DNA from: Lentiprolixibacter aurantiacus
Lineage (GTDB): Bacteria > Bacteroidota > Bacteroidia > Flavobacteriales > Flavobacteriaceae
DNA: 64,000 nucleotides
Assembly (NCBI RefSeq): GCF_026241225.1
Contig: NZ_JAPFQP010000004.1
Coordinates: 62,001 to 126,000 of the forward strand
Direction of reading: 5' to 3'
The notes beneath the pieces are model-generated. The model worked only from the letters and a program-made list of their open reading frames with translations, did no database searches and was not told where the DNA came from. The translations under genes were made by a program, and so were the position numbers. Below, piece after piece: positions 45,600 to 54,050 of the stretch (position 1 is its first letter; each line of letters starts with the position of its first letter).

Positions 45600-45650
45600 A
45601 GATGAGCATCCCGTTAGTGCTGCCAATTCAAGCCAACCTTCAAAATTGGC

Positions 45651-45658
45651 TATCTTTG
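45651..45658 (+). promoter_or_regulatory. -7 promoter box (TATCTTTG) of the PaiB-like gene
   Basis: Full match to TAnnTTTG, 16 bases upstream of the ATG. The -33 element is weak (TTC at 21 bases). The LytTR-like repeats lie just upstream. Confidence 0.55.
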
Positions 45659-45674
45659 ATCACATTTTTCCACT

Positions 45675-46286
45675 ATGTATATCCCACTGCAATACCGCAA
45701 TGAAAACCTGGAAGAGGTAAAGGATTTTCTCAGAGACAACGCCTTTGCCATCCTGGTGAGCCAGGTAGATAACAGGCCGTGGGCCACTCACCTGCCCCTG
45801 GAGTTGGAAACTACTCCCAAAGGAAAGCAAGTGCTTACCGGCCATATGGCCAGACGCAATCCTCAATGGAAACATTTCCAACCAGATACTCAGGTGCTGG
45901 CCATTTTTAACGGGCCTCATGCCTACATTTCGTCCTCCTGGTATCAGGATGAAGAAGTCCCAACATGGAACTATGTTGCCGTTCATATATATGGTACGCT
46001 CAGGATATTGAAGGAGGAAGAAGTAATGGCTTCCCTGCATCGGCTGGTAGATAAATATGAGGCCCAATCCAAACACCCTGTTTCCCTGAGTGAAATGTCT
46101 GATCAAACCCTGAGACAGGTTAATGGTGTAGTGGGTTTCCAGATCGATATTGAAGAGGTTCAGGCTGCCTTCAAATTATCGCAGGGAAGGGAGAAAGACC
46201 ATGAGCGAATCATAGAAGAATTGTGCAAAAGGAACCGGGGAGGGGACTCCGGGATTATTAAGCATATGGATAAAGATCAGCCCTGA
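45675..46286 (+). CDS. FMN-binding PaiB-family protein
   Basis: A 203-residue protein with the PaiB split-barrel pattern: a MYIPLQYRNENLEEVKDFL start, ATHLPLELE, and the signature FNGPHAYISSSWY followed by VPTWNYVAVHIYG. PaiB-type proteins bind FMN, and some are negative regulators in Bacillus. The present role is unknown. It converges on the LytTR gene with a 5-bp gap. Confidence 0.9.
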   Translation: MYIPLQYRNENLEEVKDFLRDNAFAILVSQVDNRPWATHLPLELETTPKGKQVLTGHMARRNPQWKHFQPDTQVLAIFNGPHAYISSSWYQDEEVPTWNYVAVHIYGTLRILKEEEVMASLHRLVDKYEAQSKHPVSLSEMSDQTLRQVNGVVGFQIDIEEVQAAFKLSQGREKDHERIIEELCKRNRGGDSGIIKHMDKDQP

Positions 46287-46291
46287 AAAGC

Positions 46292-47026
46292 TTACAGGGT
46301 GTGCAGTCTGGCCATCAGCTGTTCTTTGTAAGACTTACTGATCGGAATAGTTTTGCGAGCGATTTCCAGATGACCTTCGGCCACTACATCCAGTTTGGCC
46401 AAATTGACCATAAAGGACCTGTGAACCCTTACAAATTTTGAGGTATCTAATTCCCCTTCAATAGTTTTCAGGGTACAAACTACAAGATACTCCCCGGAAT
46501 TGGTTGCCAATTTGCAATAATTGCGGTCGGCTTCTATATACAATATCTGATCCAGGAGCAATTTGATCATCTTACCGTTATGCCGGATAAACACCCGGTC
46601 GTTCATCACCGCCACTTCCCCGCTTTGCGGCTTCGGGCCATCCGTTTCCGTTCGAATTTCCTCCGCAACCAGCGCCACAGTGCGCTGCAGGTCCAGTTTA
46701 TTAAAGGGTTTGGATATGAATGCCCTGGGACGGGTTTCTTTAGCTCGATTGAATGTGGCCTCATCGTTGTTAGCCGTAAGGTATATAACAGGTATGTCCT
46801 GGTGTTCATGGATTCTCCTGGCTGTTTCAACTCCATCCAAAGCTCCTCTGAGATTGATATCCATTAAAACCATATCCGGTGGATTGAGCTGGGCGTGCAA
46901 AACAGCCTCTTCACCTCTTGATTCTATGCCTGTAATTTCATAGTTAAGCTGGCTTAATTGGAGCGACAGGTTGGCCGCGATGATCATATCATCTTCTACA
47001 ATCAATATGCGTTTTTGTTTCTCCAT
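46292..47026 (-). CDS. LytTR-family response regulator (TPR-kinase pair)
   Basis: A 244-residue regulator. The receiver domain shows EDDMIIAANL and the phospho-acceptor Asp in VLMDINLRGALDG. The LytTR domain covers about 145-244 (ILYIEADRNYCKLATNSGEYLVV). Its start is one base from the stop of the kinase gene upstream, so the two are co-translated and form a pair. It is a different lineage from the LytTR protein at 41739. Confidence 0.93.
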   Translation of the reverse strand: MEKQKRILIVEDDMIIAANLSLQLSQLNYEITGIESRGEEAVLHAQLNPPDMVLMDINLRGALDGVETARRIHEHQDIPVIYLTANNDEATFNRAKETRPRAFISKPFNKLDLQRTVALVAEEIRTETDGPKPQSGEVAVMNDRVFIRHNGKMIKLLLDQILYIEADRNYCKLATNSGEYLVVCTLKTIEGELDTSKFVRVHRSFMVNLAKLDVVAEGHLEIARKTIPISKSYKEQLMARLHTL

Positions 47027-47027
47027 A

Positions 47028-48986
47028 TCAGGCAGCCTGGTTTAGCTGGAATTCAAAACTAACCGATGTGCCGCGCTCTACTGAAAGTTCCATTTTTCCA
47101 TCCAGTTGATCGGTGAGCAGTGCAATGAGCTGGGTACCAAAACCAGTACCTCGCATATTGGTTATGTCTTTCCCTATGCCATCATCGGATACCTTCAGGA
47201 ATAACTGTTTTCCCTGTTGGGTAAGGGCAACCTGTACCAACCCTTTCTGGCCAGCCGGATAGGCGTATTTGAGTGCATTGGTTAGCAGTTCATTTACGAT
47301 AAGCCCAATGGGTACTGCATAGTCCACATCCAGTTCAAGGGCCGGCATATTGCATTGCAGCACTACCTCACCTTCCTTGCCAAAGGTGTGGATAATATAA
47401 TTGCCCAGGTTCTCAAAATAGTCCCTCATCTCTATCTTGGAAAGGCTTTTCCCCTGGTATAATTTCTGGTGGATCATACTCATGCTGTGGATGCGCTGTT
47501 CGCTTTTTTGCATGGCATCGGCTATTTTACTATCCTGCAATTGGGCCGATTGCAGGGCCAGCAAGCTCGAAACAATCTCCAGGTTGTTCTTAACCCGATG
47601 GTGAATTTCCTTAAGGAGGTACTCTTTTTCCCGGTTTTGCTGTTCCAGCAGTTCCTTTTTCCGGCTATTGCTCTGTAGGGTGGTATAGAGAAGAACCAGA
47701 ACCACCACCAGCATTGCCGTTATAACAATAATAAAGGTCTGGGTAGCACGCTGTCTCTGAATCTTGGATTCCTGCTCCAGTATGGTGCTGTCTTTCTCAG
47801 CCGAGTCGAACTGATACTCCAACTGGCTTATTCGTTGATCCGACTGTGCGTTGAACACCGTGTTTTTAAGCGCGTCGTATTTTTCAAAGGCCAGATAAGC
47901 TTCCTTATAATTATGACTTCCGGCATAGGCCTTCCCGAGGTTTTCATAAGCCTGACTCAGGAAAAAGGCATCACCGAATTCTGGAGTTGCGATTCGGATA
48001 CTGTTTTCGAGGCTTTCAATAGCAGATAAAAACTTGCCCTGCAAGTACTGTAGTTTTCCCAGGGAGAGCCAGGAACGCATCAGCATAAAATTATTATCGA
48101 GCAATTCTGCATATTTTATGGCATTCTCAGCTGCCATACTTGCCTCTTCATATTGATTTTGGAGGGCTAGTAGCTCTACCATGGAGATATAAGCATCCGA
48201 AAGGTTATTGTAAAATCCGTATCGCTCACCAATAGCAATGGCATGGTCGAAATTTTTTCTCGCTTCCTGATATTGGTTTAGTGCGAGGTACTGATTGCCC
48301 ACCACATATAGTGTGAAATCGTAATCCAGGTTATTCAGGCCGGATTTTTCAAAGAGGTCTATAGCCCTGAGGCCGTAATCCAGTCCTTTCTCGTACTTCT
48401 CCTGTTTCCAGAATAAATTGCTAAGATCGCTGTATGCCACAGCAATCCCATAACTATCCTGATTGCTTTCAGCGATTTTCAGGGCCTCCATCGCATAATC
48501 GGCCGCATCGTCCAATGCCCCCTGTCTTTCGTAAACATAGCCCATTTGGGTTAGCAAAAATGGGAGTTCCTCTGGCCCCAGCCTGGATCTTGCCTTTTTT
48601 AGCACAAACAAGGCCGAATCCAGTTTTTCCATCCGCAACAGTATCGCACCCAGGGTTGATTGAAAACGGCCCAGGGCAAGCGTATCGCCCAGGTCTTCCG
48701 CCATTTGAATGCCGCTAAGGGCCAATTCCTCCGAGCGATTGAGGTTTCTGGTATGCCAGTAATAGGCAAGGTCATTGAGGATTACCATTTTAACCTGATC
48801 TGAGTCCACCCTTTCCAAACCCAGTTCCAGAGAATCCAGATAGGAAACACCGAAATTATCGGTGTCTACAAAAACCTTATTATATGGGTTATTCTTGCCG
48901 GGATCTATTATTTGGGCATAAACAGGTATAGATACCCAAAGGAGGTGGGCTATAAGAAAGGCCGTGGTTAGGGCACCGTTTTTCAT
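47028..48986 (-). CDS. TPR-containing sensor histidine kinase (HisKA_2 type)
   Basis: A 652-residue kinase with an N-terminal signal or anchor segment, about seven TPR-like repeats (residues ~50-385), a coiled coil, one membrane helix (TFIIVITAMLVVVLVLLYT) and a HisKA_2 box EIHHRVKNNLEIVSSLLALQS with His462-His463. The HATPase domain ends the protein (GIGKDITNMRGTGFGTQL). TPRs outside the membrane suggest it senses a protein or peptide. It is paired with the adjacent LytTR regulator. Confidence 0.92.
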   Translation of the reverse strand: MKNGALTTAFLIAHLLWVSIPVYAQIIDPGKNNPYNKVFVDTDNFGVSYLDSLELGLERVDSDQVKMVILNDLAYYWHTRNLNRSEELALSGIQMAEDLGDTLALGRFQSTLGAILLRMEKLDSALFVLKKARSRLGPEELPFLLTQMGYVYERQGALDDAADYAMEALKIAESNQDSYGIAVAYSDLSNLFWKQEKYEKGLDYGLRAIDLFEKSGLNNLDYDFTLYVVGNQYLALNQYQEARKNFDHAIAIGERYGFYNNLSDAYISMVELLALQNQYEEASMAAENAIKYAELLDNNFMLMRSWLSLGKLQYLQGKFLSAIESLENSIRIATPEFGDAFFLSQAYENLGKAYAGSHNYKEAYLAFEKYDALKNTVFNAQSDQRISQLEYQFDSAEKDSTILEQESKIQRQRATQTFIIVITAMLVVVLVLLYTTLQSNSRKKELLEQQNREKEYLLKEIHHRVKNNLEIVSSLLALQSAQLQDSKIADAMQKSEQRIHSMSMIHQKLYQGKSLSKIEMRDYFENLGNYIIHTFGKEGEVVLQCNMPALELDVDYAVPIGLIVNELLTNALKYAYPAGQKGLVQVALTQQGKQLFLKVSDDGIGKDITNMRGTGFGTQLIALLTDQLDGKMELSVERGTSVSFEFQLNQAA

Positions 48987-49077
48987 TTCAGGTCGGTTGC
49001 CTCATTGAAAATGAGAATTTTAAAGATAAGCAAATTTTCCAGAGCTGTTACATTCGCTAAAAAAAACAGCAGTTTCG

Positions 49078-49129
49078 GACAATAAAACCACCTATCCGTC
49101 CTTAAGCGCTTCCTTATCTGACAATAAAA
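49078..49129. repeat. Direct repeat GACAATAAAA, spaced 42 bp
   Basis: Copies at 49078-49087 and 49120-49129, start to start 42 bases, which is four helical turns. They lie between the TPR-kinase and the divergent SnoaL-like gene. They may be regulator sites, but with two copies only this is tentative. Confidence 0.35.
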
Positions 49130-49176
49130 GGATTACTTCAAGATTGCTGTCTTTTCCCTTTAATTAACGCGCATAC

Positions 49177-49692
49177 ATGAAAGCCTGGCCCTTTATAATC
49201 ATCTTCCTGATACTTGCACCTTTGGCTTGTAAATCGGATCAGCAGAAGAATGTTGGGGAAAGAGAAGCACAACTATCCAGGCAGGTAAGCATATGGATAG
49301 ACAGCTGCTGGAATCAAAGAAGCTTTAATGCGCTGCAAGGGCTAACCTCATCGGAATCCACGCGCTATATGAATGGGGTTAAAGTTGCCATAGGGCCTGC
49401 AGAACTGGAAGCGCATTTGCGCCTATTCTTTACTGCATTTCCAGATCTGGTAATCACAGCAGGTGATGTACATTACAAGGATAACCTGGCATTTATTCAG
49501 TGGAATGCCCAGGGAACCAATACAGGCGTTTTCGGTGAGATCCGTCCAACCGGCAAGCGCATAAACATTAACGGCTTGTCTCACCTGAACTTCAGCAAAG
49601 AGGGCAAAATAATTCAGGAAATTGTCTATTACAATGAACTGGAACTGCTGCAGCAAATGGGATACAGCCTGATACCACCAAACCTGGAATAA
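49177..49692 (+). CDS. SnoaL/NTF2-like lipoprotein
   Basis: A 171-residue lipoprotein (lipobox APLAC18). The mature part is one cone-fold domain with the SnoaL-type ester-cyclase pattern (AELEAHLRLFFTAFPDLVITAGDV, then GTNTGVFGEIRPTGKRI). Such folds bind small hydrophobic ligands or act as cyclases or isomerases. Its second half resembles the second NTF2 domain of the lipoprotein at 50514. Head of a four-gene cluster, 39 bp before the next gene. Confidence 0.85.
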   Translation: MKAWPFIIIFLILAPLACKSDQQKNVGEREAQLSRQVSIWIDSCWNQRSFNALQGLTSSESTRYMNGVKVAIGPAELEAHLRLFFTAFPDLVITAGDVHYKDNLAFIQWNAQGTNTGVFGEIRPTGKRININGLSHLNFSKEGKIIQEIVYYNELELLQQMGYSLIPPNLE

Positions 49693-49731
49693 TTACCTAA
49701 TAATAAAAACAGTAACCTAAAACTATCAATT

Positions 49732-50499
49732 ATGAGAACACAAAAAATCAAAACCCTAATCCTTGGCCTGATCTTTATGGTGCCTGCACTAATTCTGGCA
49801 CAGGATAATAGTCCACAGGCATTCTGGGTGCACGAGGATGTTGTTAAGCCAGGAATGGTTGGGGAATATGAGGCAGTTTGTAAAGAACTTCTTGAAAATA
49901 TGAAAACCCATAACATTCAGAATGATGGATGGATTGTAACCAATACGGCAGATTCGCGTTACCTTTTTGTTGGTGCTATAGACAATATGGCCGATTTGGA
50001 TAAATCTCCTTTTCCAGGTTTAGCGGAAAAAATGGGGGGCGATAAAATGGGAGCCCTTTTTGGCAGGATGGACAAGTGCTATGACACAGAACATGACTAT
50101 GTTATTTACCTGGACAAAGAACTGTCTTACATGCCAGGTGGCATTACACAGACGCCCGAGGGACAGAACTACCGCAAATTTCACTACCTCTACTTCACCC
50201 CCGAAAAACGTGCGACTGTCAGGGAAAAAATGAAGGCTGTGAAAGACCTTTTTGTAGCCAAAGGATCCAAAGTAGATTATCGCGTATATAGAAGTGGGTT
50301 TGGAAATCGCGGAGAGTATTATATGGTTGCCATTGCCGCCAAAGATCCGGTAGACTATGCCCAGAGTGGGATGGATAACCAAAAACTTCTGGGGGAGGAC
50401 GGACAAAAAGTAATGGGGGAACTTTGGGGGAACCTATTGAAATATGAAGAGATCGCTGGCCAAATGCGACCTGATATGGCCTATTCGCCTTCAAACTAA
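49732..50499 (+). CDS. Exported protein of unknown function (cluster gene 2)
   Basis: A 255-residue protein with a signal peptide ending ALILAQ. The mature part looks like two tandem alpha+beta units (FWVHEDVVKPGMVGEYEAVCKEL and LYFTPEKRATVREKMKAVKDL), as in duplicated dimeric alpha/beta barrels. I do not recognise a family. It lies 14 bp from the NTF2 lipoprotein that follows, and its general plan is like that of cluster gene 4. Confidence 0.6.
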   Translation: MRTQKIKTLILGLIFMVPALILAQDNSPQAFWVHEDVVKPGMVGEYEAVCKELLENMKTHNIQNDGWIVTNTADSRYLFVGAIDNMADLDKSPFPGLAEKMGGDKMGALFGRMDKCYDTEHDYVIYLDKELSYMPGGITQTPEGQNYRKFHYLYFTPEKRATVREKMKAVKDLFVAKGSKVDYRVYRSGFGNRGEYYMVAIAAKDPVDYAQSGMDNQKLLGEDGQKVMGELWGNLLKYEEIAGQMRPDMAYSPSN

Positions 50500-50513
50500 T
50501 AACCATTTAAACT

Positions 50514-51455
50514 ATGAAACAAATGAAGAATTTATTTTATGCCGCACTCGTATTACTCTTAATCGCAGGGTGCCAGTCACAGGGACCAGAACGTTACAGC
50601 ACCACTGGTCCTGAAATAGACGTAGTTAAAAGCCTTGTTGCCGATTACGAACAGGGCAACTGGGAGTCCTGGTTAACCAAATACGCGGATACCGCTAAAG
50701 TTTATCACAATAACTGGGATGAAGGAATTACGGCAAATGAGCTTAAAGAGGCTTTCCAGGAGTCCCTTGCTCCTTTCAGTACCTACAGTTTTAAAGACGA
50801 GCCAATTTTTTACGAAAAGGTAATAGACAACAATGGAAAAACCTGGGTGAACTTCTGGGGAGTCTGGCAGGCAACGCCAACAGGCAGCGACAAATCAATG
50901 GATGTACCAGTTCACCTGTCTGTTAATGTTGAAGACGGGAAAATCGTGGAAGAATACGGTTTCTGGGACGGATCTATCATCCAAAATGCCATGGCAGAAC
51001 TCACGGCCATGCAGAATGCCCCTGAAGCAGAACAAGCCATTATGGCCAACCAGGCAAAAGTTGCCGAAGCCTGGAGCAATTATGATAAAGAGCTCTTTGC
51101 CTCGGCTGCCTCACCCAATGTTGTGCGGAATGCTAATGGCATTCGAATAGCTAGTAACCTGGAAGAATATGCCGGACTGATGGATGTATTCCATTCGGCT
51201 TTCCCGGATTTCAATGTGGTTGTCGACAGCTATGTGATACGCGATGGAAAATCCTACCTCACCTGGACGGTTACCGGTACAAATACGGGAGAATTCATGG
51301 GCAATGCCCCTACGGGAAAAGCTATCAAAACCCATGGCATGAGTATATGGACATTTGATGCAGATGGTAAAGCCATTCAGGAAGATGCCTATTTTGACAA
51401 TATGGAACTTTATAACCAGTTGGGGTATACAGTTAGTCCTCCTGCCGGAGAATAG
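50514..51455 (+). CDS. Lipoprotein with two NTF2/SnoaL-like domains
   Basis: A 313-residue lipoprotein (lipobox IAGC20). Domain one spans about 36-160 (LVADYEQGNWESWLTKYADTAKV), domain two about 175-310. The second domain shares the words GTNTG, PTGK, GKAIQED and a final NQLGY with the single-domain protein at 49177. Thus a duplication is likely. Both domains keep a pocket-like core. No catalytic residues can be named. A start at Met4 is also possible. Confidence 0.85.
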   Translation: MKQMKNLFYAALVLLLIAGCQSQGPERYSTTGPEIDVVKSLVADYEQGNWESWLTKYADTAKVYHNNWDEGITANELKEAFQESLAPFSTYSFKDEPIFYEKVIDNNGKTWVNFWGVWQATPTGSDKSMDVPVHLSVNVEDGKIVEEYGFWDGSIIQNAMAELTAMQNAPEAEQAIMANQAKVAEAWSNYDKELFASAASPNVVRNANGIRIASNLEEYAGLMDVFHSAFPDFNVVVDSYVIRDGKSYLTWTVTGTNTGEFMGNAPTGKAIKTHGMSIWTFDADGKAIQEDAYFDNMELYNQLGYTVSPPAGE

Positions 51456-51488
51456 ACAACTATAAACACTAACTATTAAAACATTAAA

Positions 51489-52250
51489 ATGAAAAAAATA
51501 ATTTATCTGTTATTCGTCCTTCCCGGCCTTCTGCTGGCCCAGGAAAGCGGGGGTCATATGGTTATAGAAAATGTAATGCTTACCGTAAATCCCGAACATG
51601 TAAGTGAATTTGAAGCCGGAATGGCAGCCCATAACAAGAAATACCATGCAGACGAGGTCTATGGTGCGCGCGTCTACTGGATCTCCAACGGGGTCAATTC
51701 CGGTAAGTATATGTGGAATATGGGTCCCATCCCCTGGGCCGCATTCGATAGCCGTCCGGCTCAGGATGGCCACGATGAAGACTGGAACAACAATGTTATA
51801 AAATACGTGGAGGCAGAAAGTGAAGTGAACTACTGGCGTTTCCATCCGGACCGTTCCAATTTTTCCAGTGATTTCGACCTGAAGAATCTGCTGGTTTTTG
51901 TGGTGGATGTCAAAAGGTTCAGGGATATGGAATTCATCAATGCCGTAGAGAAAGTACAAAAGGTGTATAAAGAAAAGCGATCAGACCAGATCTATGGAAT
52001 ATACACCAATGAGATGGCCAATATGCAGGGTAACGATTTTGCCTGGGTAGATTTCTTTGATAAGTCTTCCTGGATGGGCGAGTCCGATACTTTCTGGCAG
52101 GATTATGAAGCTGTCCATGGCGAAGGAAGCATGGCCAAATTCATGAAAACCATTGAGGCAACCACCGATGGCGAACGTCACGAACTCTGGGTATACCGGG
52201 AAGACCTGAGCGGGTTGAGCAGTCGTGTAGTGGCAGCTACCCGTCAATAA
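51489..52250 (+). CDS. Exported protein of unknown function (cluster gene 4)
   Basis: A 253-residue protein with a signal peptide ending GLLLAQ. As in cluster gene 2, it seems to hold two tandem alpha+beta units (MVIENVMLTVNPEHVSEFEAGMAAHNKKY and LLVFVVDVKRFRDMEFINAVEKVQKVY). Likeness between the two is in layout rather than in clear sequence identity. It is the last gene of the cluster, followed by a CAAC-rich tract and a terminator. Confidence 0.58.
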   Translation: MKKIIYLLFVLPGLLLAQESGGHMVIENVMLTVNPEHVSEFEAGMAAHNKKYHADEVYGARVYWISNGVNSGKYMWNMGPIPWAAFDSRPAQDGHDEDWNNNVIKYVEAESEVNYWRFHPDRSNFSSDFDLKNLLVFVVDVKRFRDMEFINAVEKVQKVYKEKRSDQIYGIYTNEMANMQGNDFAWVDFFDKSSWMGESDTFWQDYEAVHGEGSMAKFMKTIEATTDGERHELWVYREDLSGLSSRVVAATRQ

Positions 52251-52272
52251 CCAATCAACAACCAACCAAACG
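52244..52272 (+). repeat. CAAC-rich tract (copy 3)
   Basis: On the coding strand it reads CAATAACCAATCAACAACC and on into more CCAAC words. It begins at the stop of cluster gene 4 and precedes the terminator. Confidence 0.45.
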
Positions 52273-52277
52273 ACAGG

Positions 52278-52303
52278 ACCCGGGACGTGCCCGGGTTTTG
52301 TTG
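52278..52303 (+). terminator. Rho-independent terminator after the four-gene cluster
   Basis: The 7-bp stem ACCCGGG / CCCGGGT with an ACGTG loop runs into TTTGTTG. It lies 27 bases after the stop. Confidence 0.75.
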
Positions 52304-52331
52304 TTATAAAGGGGATTATTCCGTAACTTTA
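52301..52331 (+). promoter_or_regulatory. Bacteroidota promoter-like (TTG-N20-TAACTTTA)
   Basis: TTG at 52301-52303 with TAACTTTA at 52324-52331. Only the last base deviates from TAnnTTTG. The start codon is 25 bases further on. Confidence 0.5.
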
Positions 52332-52356
52332 AAGAGTAACCACAACCTAGTTCAAA

Positions 52357-52734
52357 ATGATTCACAACAAGTACTGGCAGGCATTTTTTGCGCTTTCCCC
52401 CATTATTATCTTCTTTATTATCATGCTGGGGTATTTTGCTTTTCTTTTCTCTGTTTTGAGTAATATCCCGGAGCTGGAAGGACATCATGAAGGTCCGCCT
52501 GAACTTATCTTTGGATGGCTGGGCATTTTTATGGTCGTGCTTTTTGTGGTGATCCTCCTTTCAATAGCCAGCCTGGTTTTCTACATCGTCCACGCCGTGC
52601 AAAATCCCAACCTCCAGAAAAACAACTTGCTGTTACTATGGATTTTGTTGTTCGTTTTTGTCAGCGGACTGGGTCAGTTGATCTACTGGCTGGTCGAAAT
52701 TGTTGCCAAGCGTAACCAGCCAGCACTGGAATAG
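52357..52734 (+). CDS. Membrane protein of unknown function
   Basis: A 125-residue protein with three to four hydrophobic segments (ALSPIIIFFIIMLGYFAFLF, IFMVVLFVVILLSIASLVFYI, LLLLWILLFVFVSGLGQLIYWLV). No family is recognised. It ends 2 bases before the start of the isomerase gene, so the two are co-transcribed. Confidence 0.65.
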   Translation: MIHNKYWQAFFALSPIIIFFIIMLGYFAFLFSVLSNIPELEGHHEGPPELIFGWLGIFMVVLFVVILLSIASLVFYIVHAVQNPNLQKNNLLLLWILLFVFVSGLGQLIYWLVEIVAKRNQPALE

Positions 52735-52736
52735 GG

Positions 52737-53678
52737 ATGCAAAACCGTAGACGATTTATGAAAAATACGGCACTGGGAACTTTAGCCGTATACAGTCCTA
52801 TGGCCTTCTCCTGGCTGGATCCGCTTAGGGAATTAACAATATCAAAACCCAATATTTCACTGGCACAATGGTCCTTAAACCGGGCTTTCTTTGCCGGGGA
52901 ACTCGATCCGGAACAGTTTGCAGGTATCGCCTCTGAAACGTATGGAATTAAAGCGGTTGAGTATGTGAATGCCTTCTATAAAGAAAAGGCCAGGGACACC
53001 GCTTTCTGGAAAAGAATGCGACAGTACGCAGATGATCATGGAGTAGTGAGTCTATTGATCATGGTTGATGACGAGGGAGAACTGGGGGTAAAGAACGAAA
53101 GCAAAAGGCTTATTGCAGTGGAGAACCATTACAAGTGGATGGAGGCCATCAAAACCCTTGGGGGTCATTCCATACGTGTAAATGCCTTTGGAAAAGGCAG
53201 TAGAAAACAACTAAAAGCTGCGCTGGTTGATGGCCTGGGCCGACTTGCAGAATTTGGCCGGTCCATGGAGATAAGTGTCCTGGTTGAAAATCATGGCTTG
53301 CACACTTCGGACGCTGGTTTTATGGTTTCCATAATTGAAGAAGTAGATAACCCTTACCTGGGTACACTGCCCGATTTTGGCAACTGGTGCCTCTCCCACG
53401 AATGGGGAAGTATACAGAATCCCTGTGAGAACCGCTACGATCCCTATCGCGGGGTAACCGAAATGATACGCTACGCAAAGGGAGTTAGCGCTAAATCCTA
53501 TGAATTTGACGATTTGGGTGAAGAGACCAGGATCAATTACCAGCAAATGCTCAGTATTGTGAAACGAGCAGGCTACCAGGGATATATCGGCATTGAATAC
53601 GAAGGGAAACACATTTCAGAGCCAGAAGGCATAAGGGCTACAAAGAAATTGATTGAAACGGCCTGGGAAAGGGCTTAG
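52737..53678 (+). CDS. Tat-exported sugar isomerase/epimerase-like TIM-barrel protein
   Basis: A 313-residue protein with a twin-arginine start (MQNRRRFMKNTALG), so export folded is likely. The body is xylose-isomerase-like with segments VLVENHGL, LGTLPDFGNW, KSYEFDDLG and GIEYEG near the C-terminus. It is a distant relative of the protein at 22325. Substrate unknown. The MFS transporter 372 bp further may supply or export it, but this is inference only. Confidence 0.85.
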   Translation: MQNRRRFMKNTALGTLAVYSPMAFSWLDPLRELTISKPNISLAQWSLNRAFFAGELDPEQFAGIASETYGIKAVEYVNAFYKEKARDTAFWKRMRQYADDHGVVSLLIMVDDEGELGVKNESKRLIAVENHYKWMEAIKTLGGHSIRVNAFGKGSRKQLKAALVDGLGRLAEFGRSMEISVLVENHGLHTSDAGFMVSIIEEVDNPYLGTLPDFGNWCLSHEWGSIQNPCENRYDPYRGVTEMIRYAKGVSAKSYEFDDLGEETRINYQQMLSIVKRAGYQGYIGIEYEGKHISEPEGIRATKKLIETAWERA

Positions 53679-54050
53679 CTCTGCGGTAAACATTTATTCA
53701 AAACTTTTGCACCAAAACCAACCCTCCGGGAAATCTGAATATGTCAACCGCCAAGAGTAATAAATAAATGTATGGAAATCCCAGAAGGAAGTAGTTTGGT
53801 GCTTATAAAGTTTTAGTAAGATTTGTCCTTCGAAGATAGAGCATAAGGATAAACAGGCAAGTTTTTTCGACAAACTACACTCAAATGGATGATTTTGACA
53901 GTAAAACTGTTAAAAATTCACAGGTCGTCCATGTCTGAAAAGTGACGGTTGTGGTGATTATTTCAAGAGTAAAACTCCTGGTAATCCCCGGGAATGAATA
54001 TTCTGGTTTTGCATAAATATTCTATTTTAGGGTAATCAAACTAACCAGAC
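53679..54050. other. 372-bp gap without a recognised gene
   Basis: No coding frame of plausible composition is seen on either strand, and there is no clear promoter or repeat. It precedes the MFS transporter gene and may hold its control region. Confidence 0.6.

Larger units (their letters stand above)
45332..45674. other. 343-bp divergent gap between kinase and PaiB-like genes
   Basis: Holds the LytTR-like direct repeats and the -7 box listed separately. I see no coding frame on either strand that looks real. A minus-strand -7 box for the kinase was not found. Confidence 0.6.

Noticed and set aside
46277-46297. CCCTG / CAGGG inverted repeat between the PaiB-like and LytTR genes
   Set aside because: The stem is only 5 bp, lacks a T run and overlaps the two stop codons, so it is not a credible terminator.
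53761-53815. Short plus-strand frame after the TIM-barrel isomerase (MEIPEGSS...)
   Set aside because: Only 14 codons, with no membrane helix or start context, so not supported.
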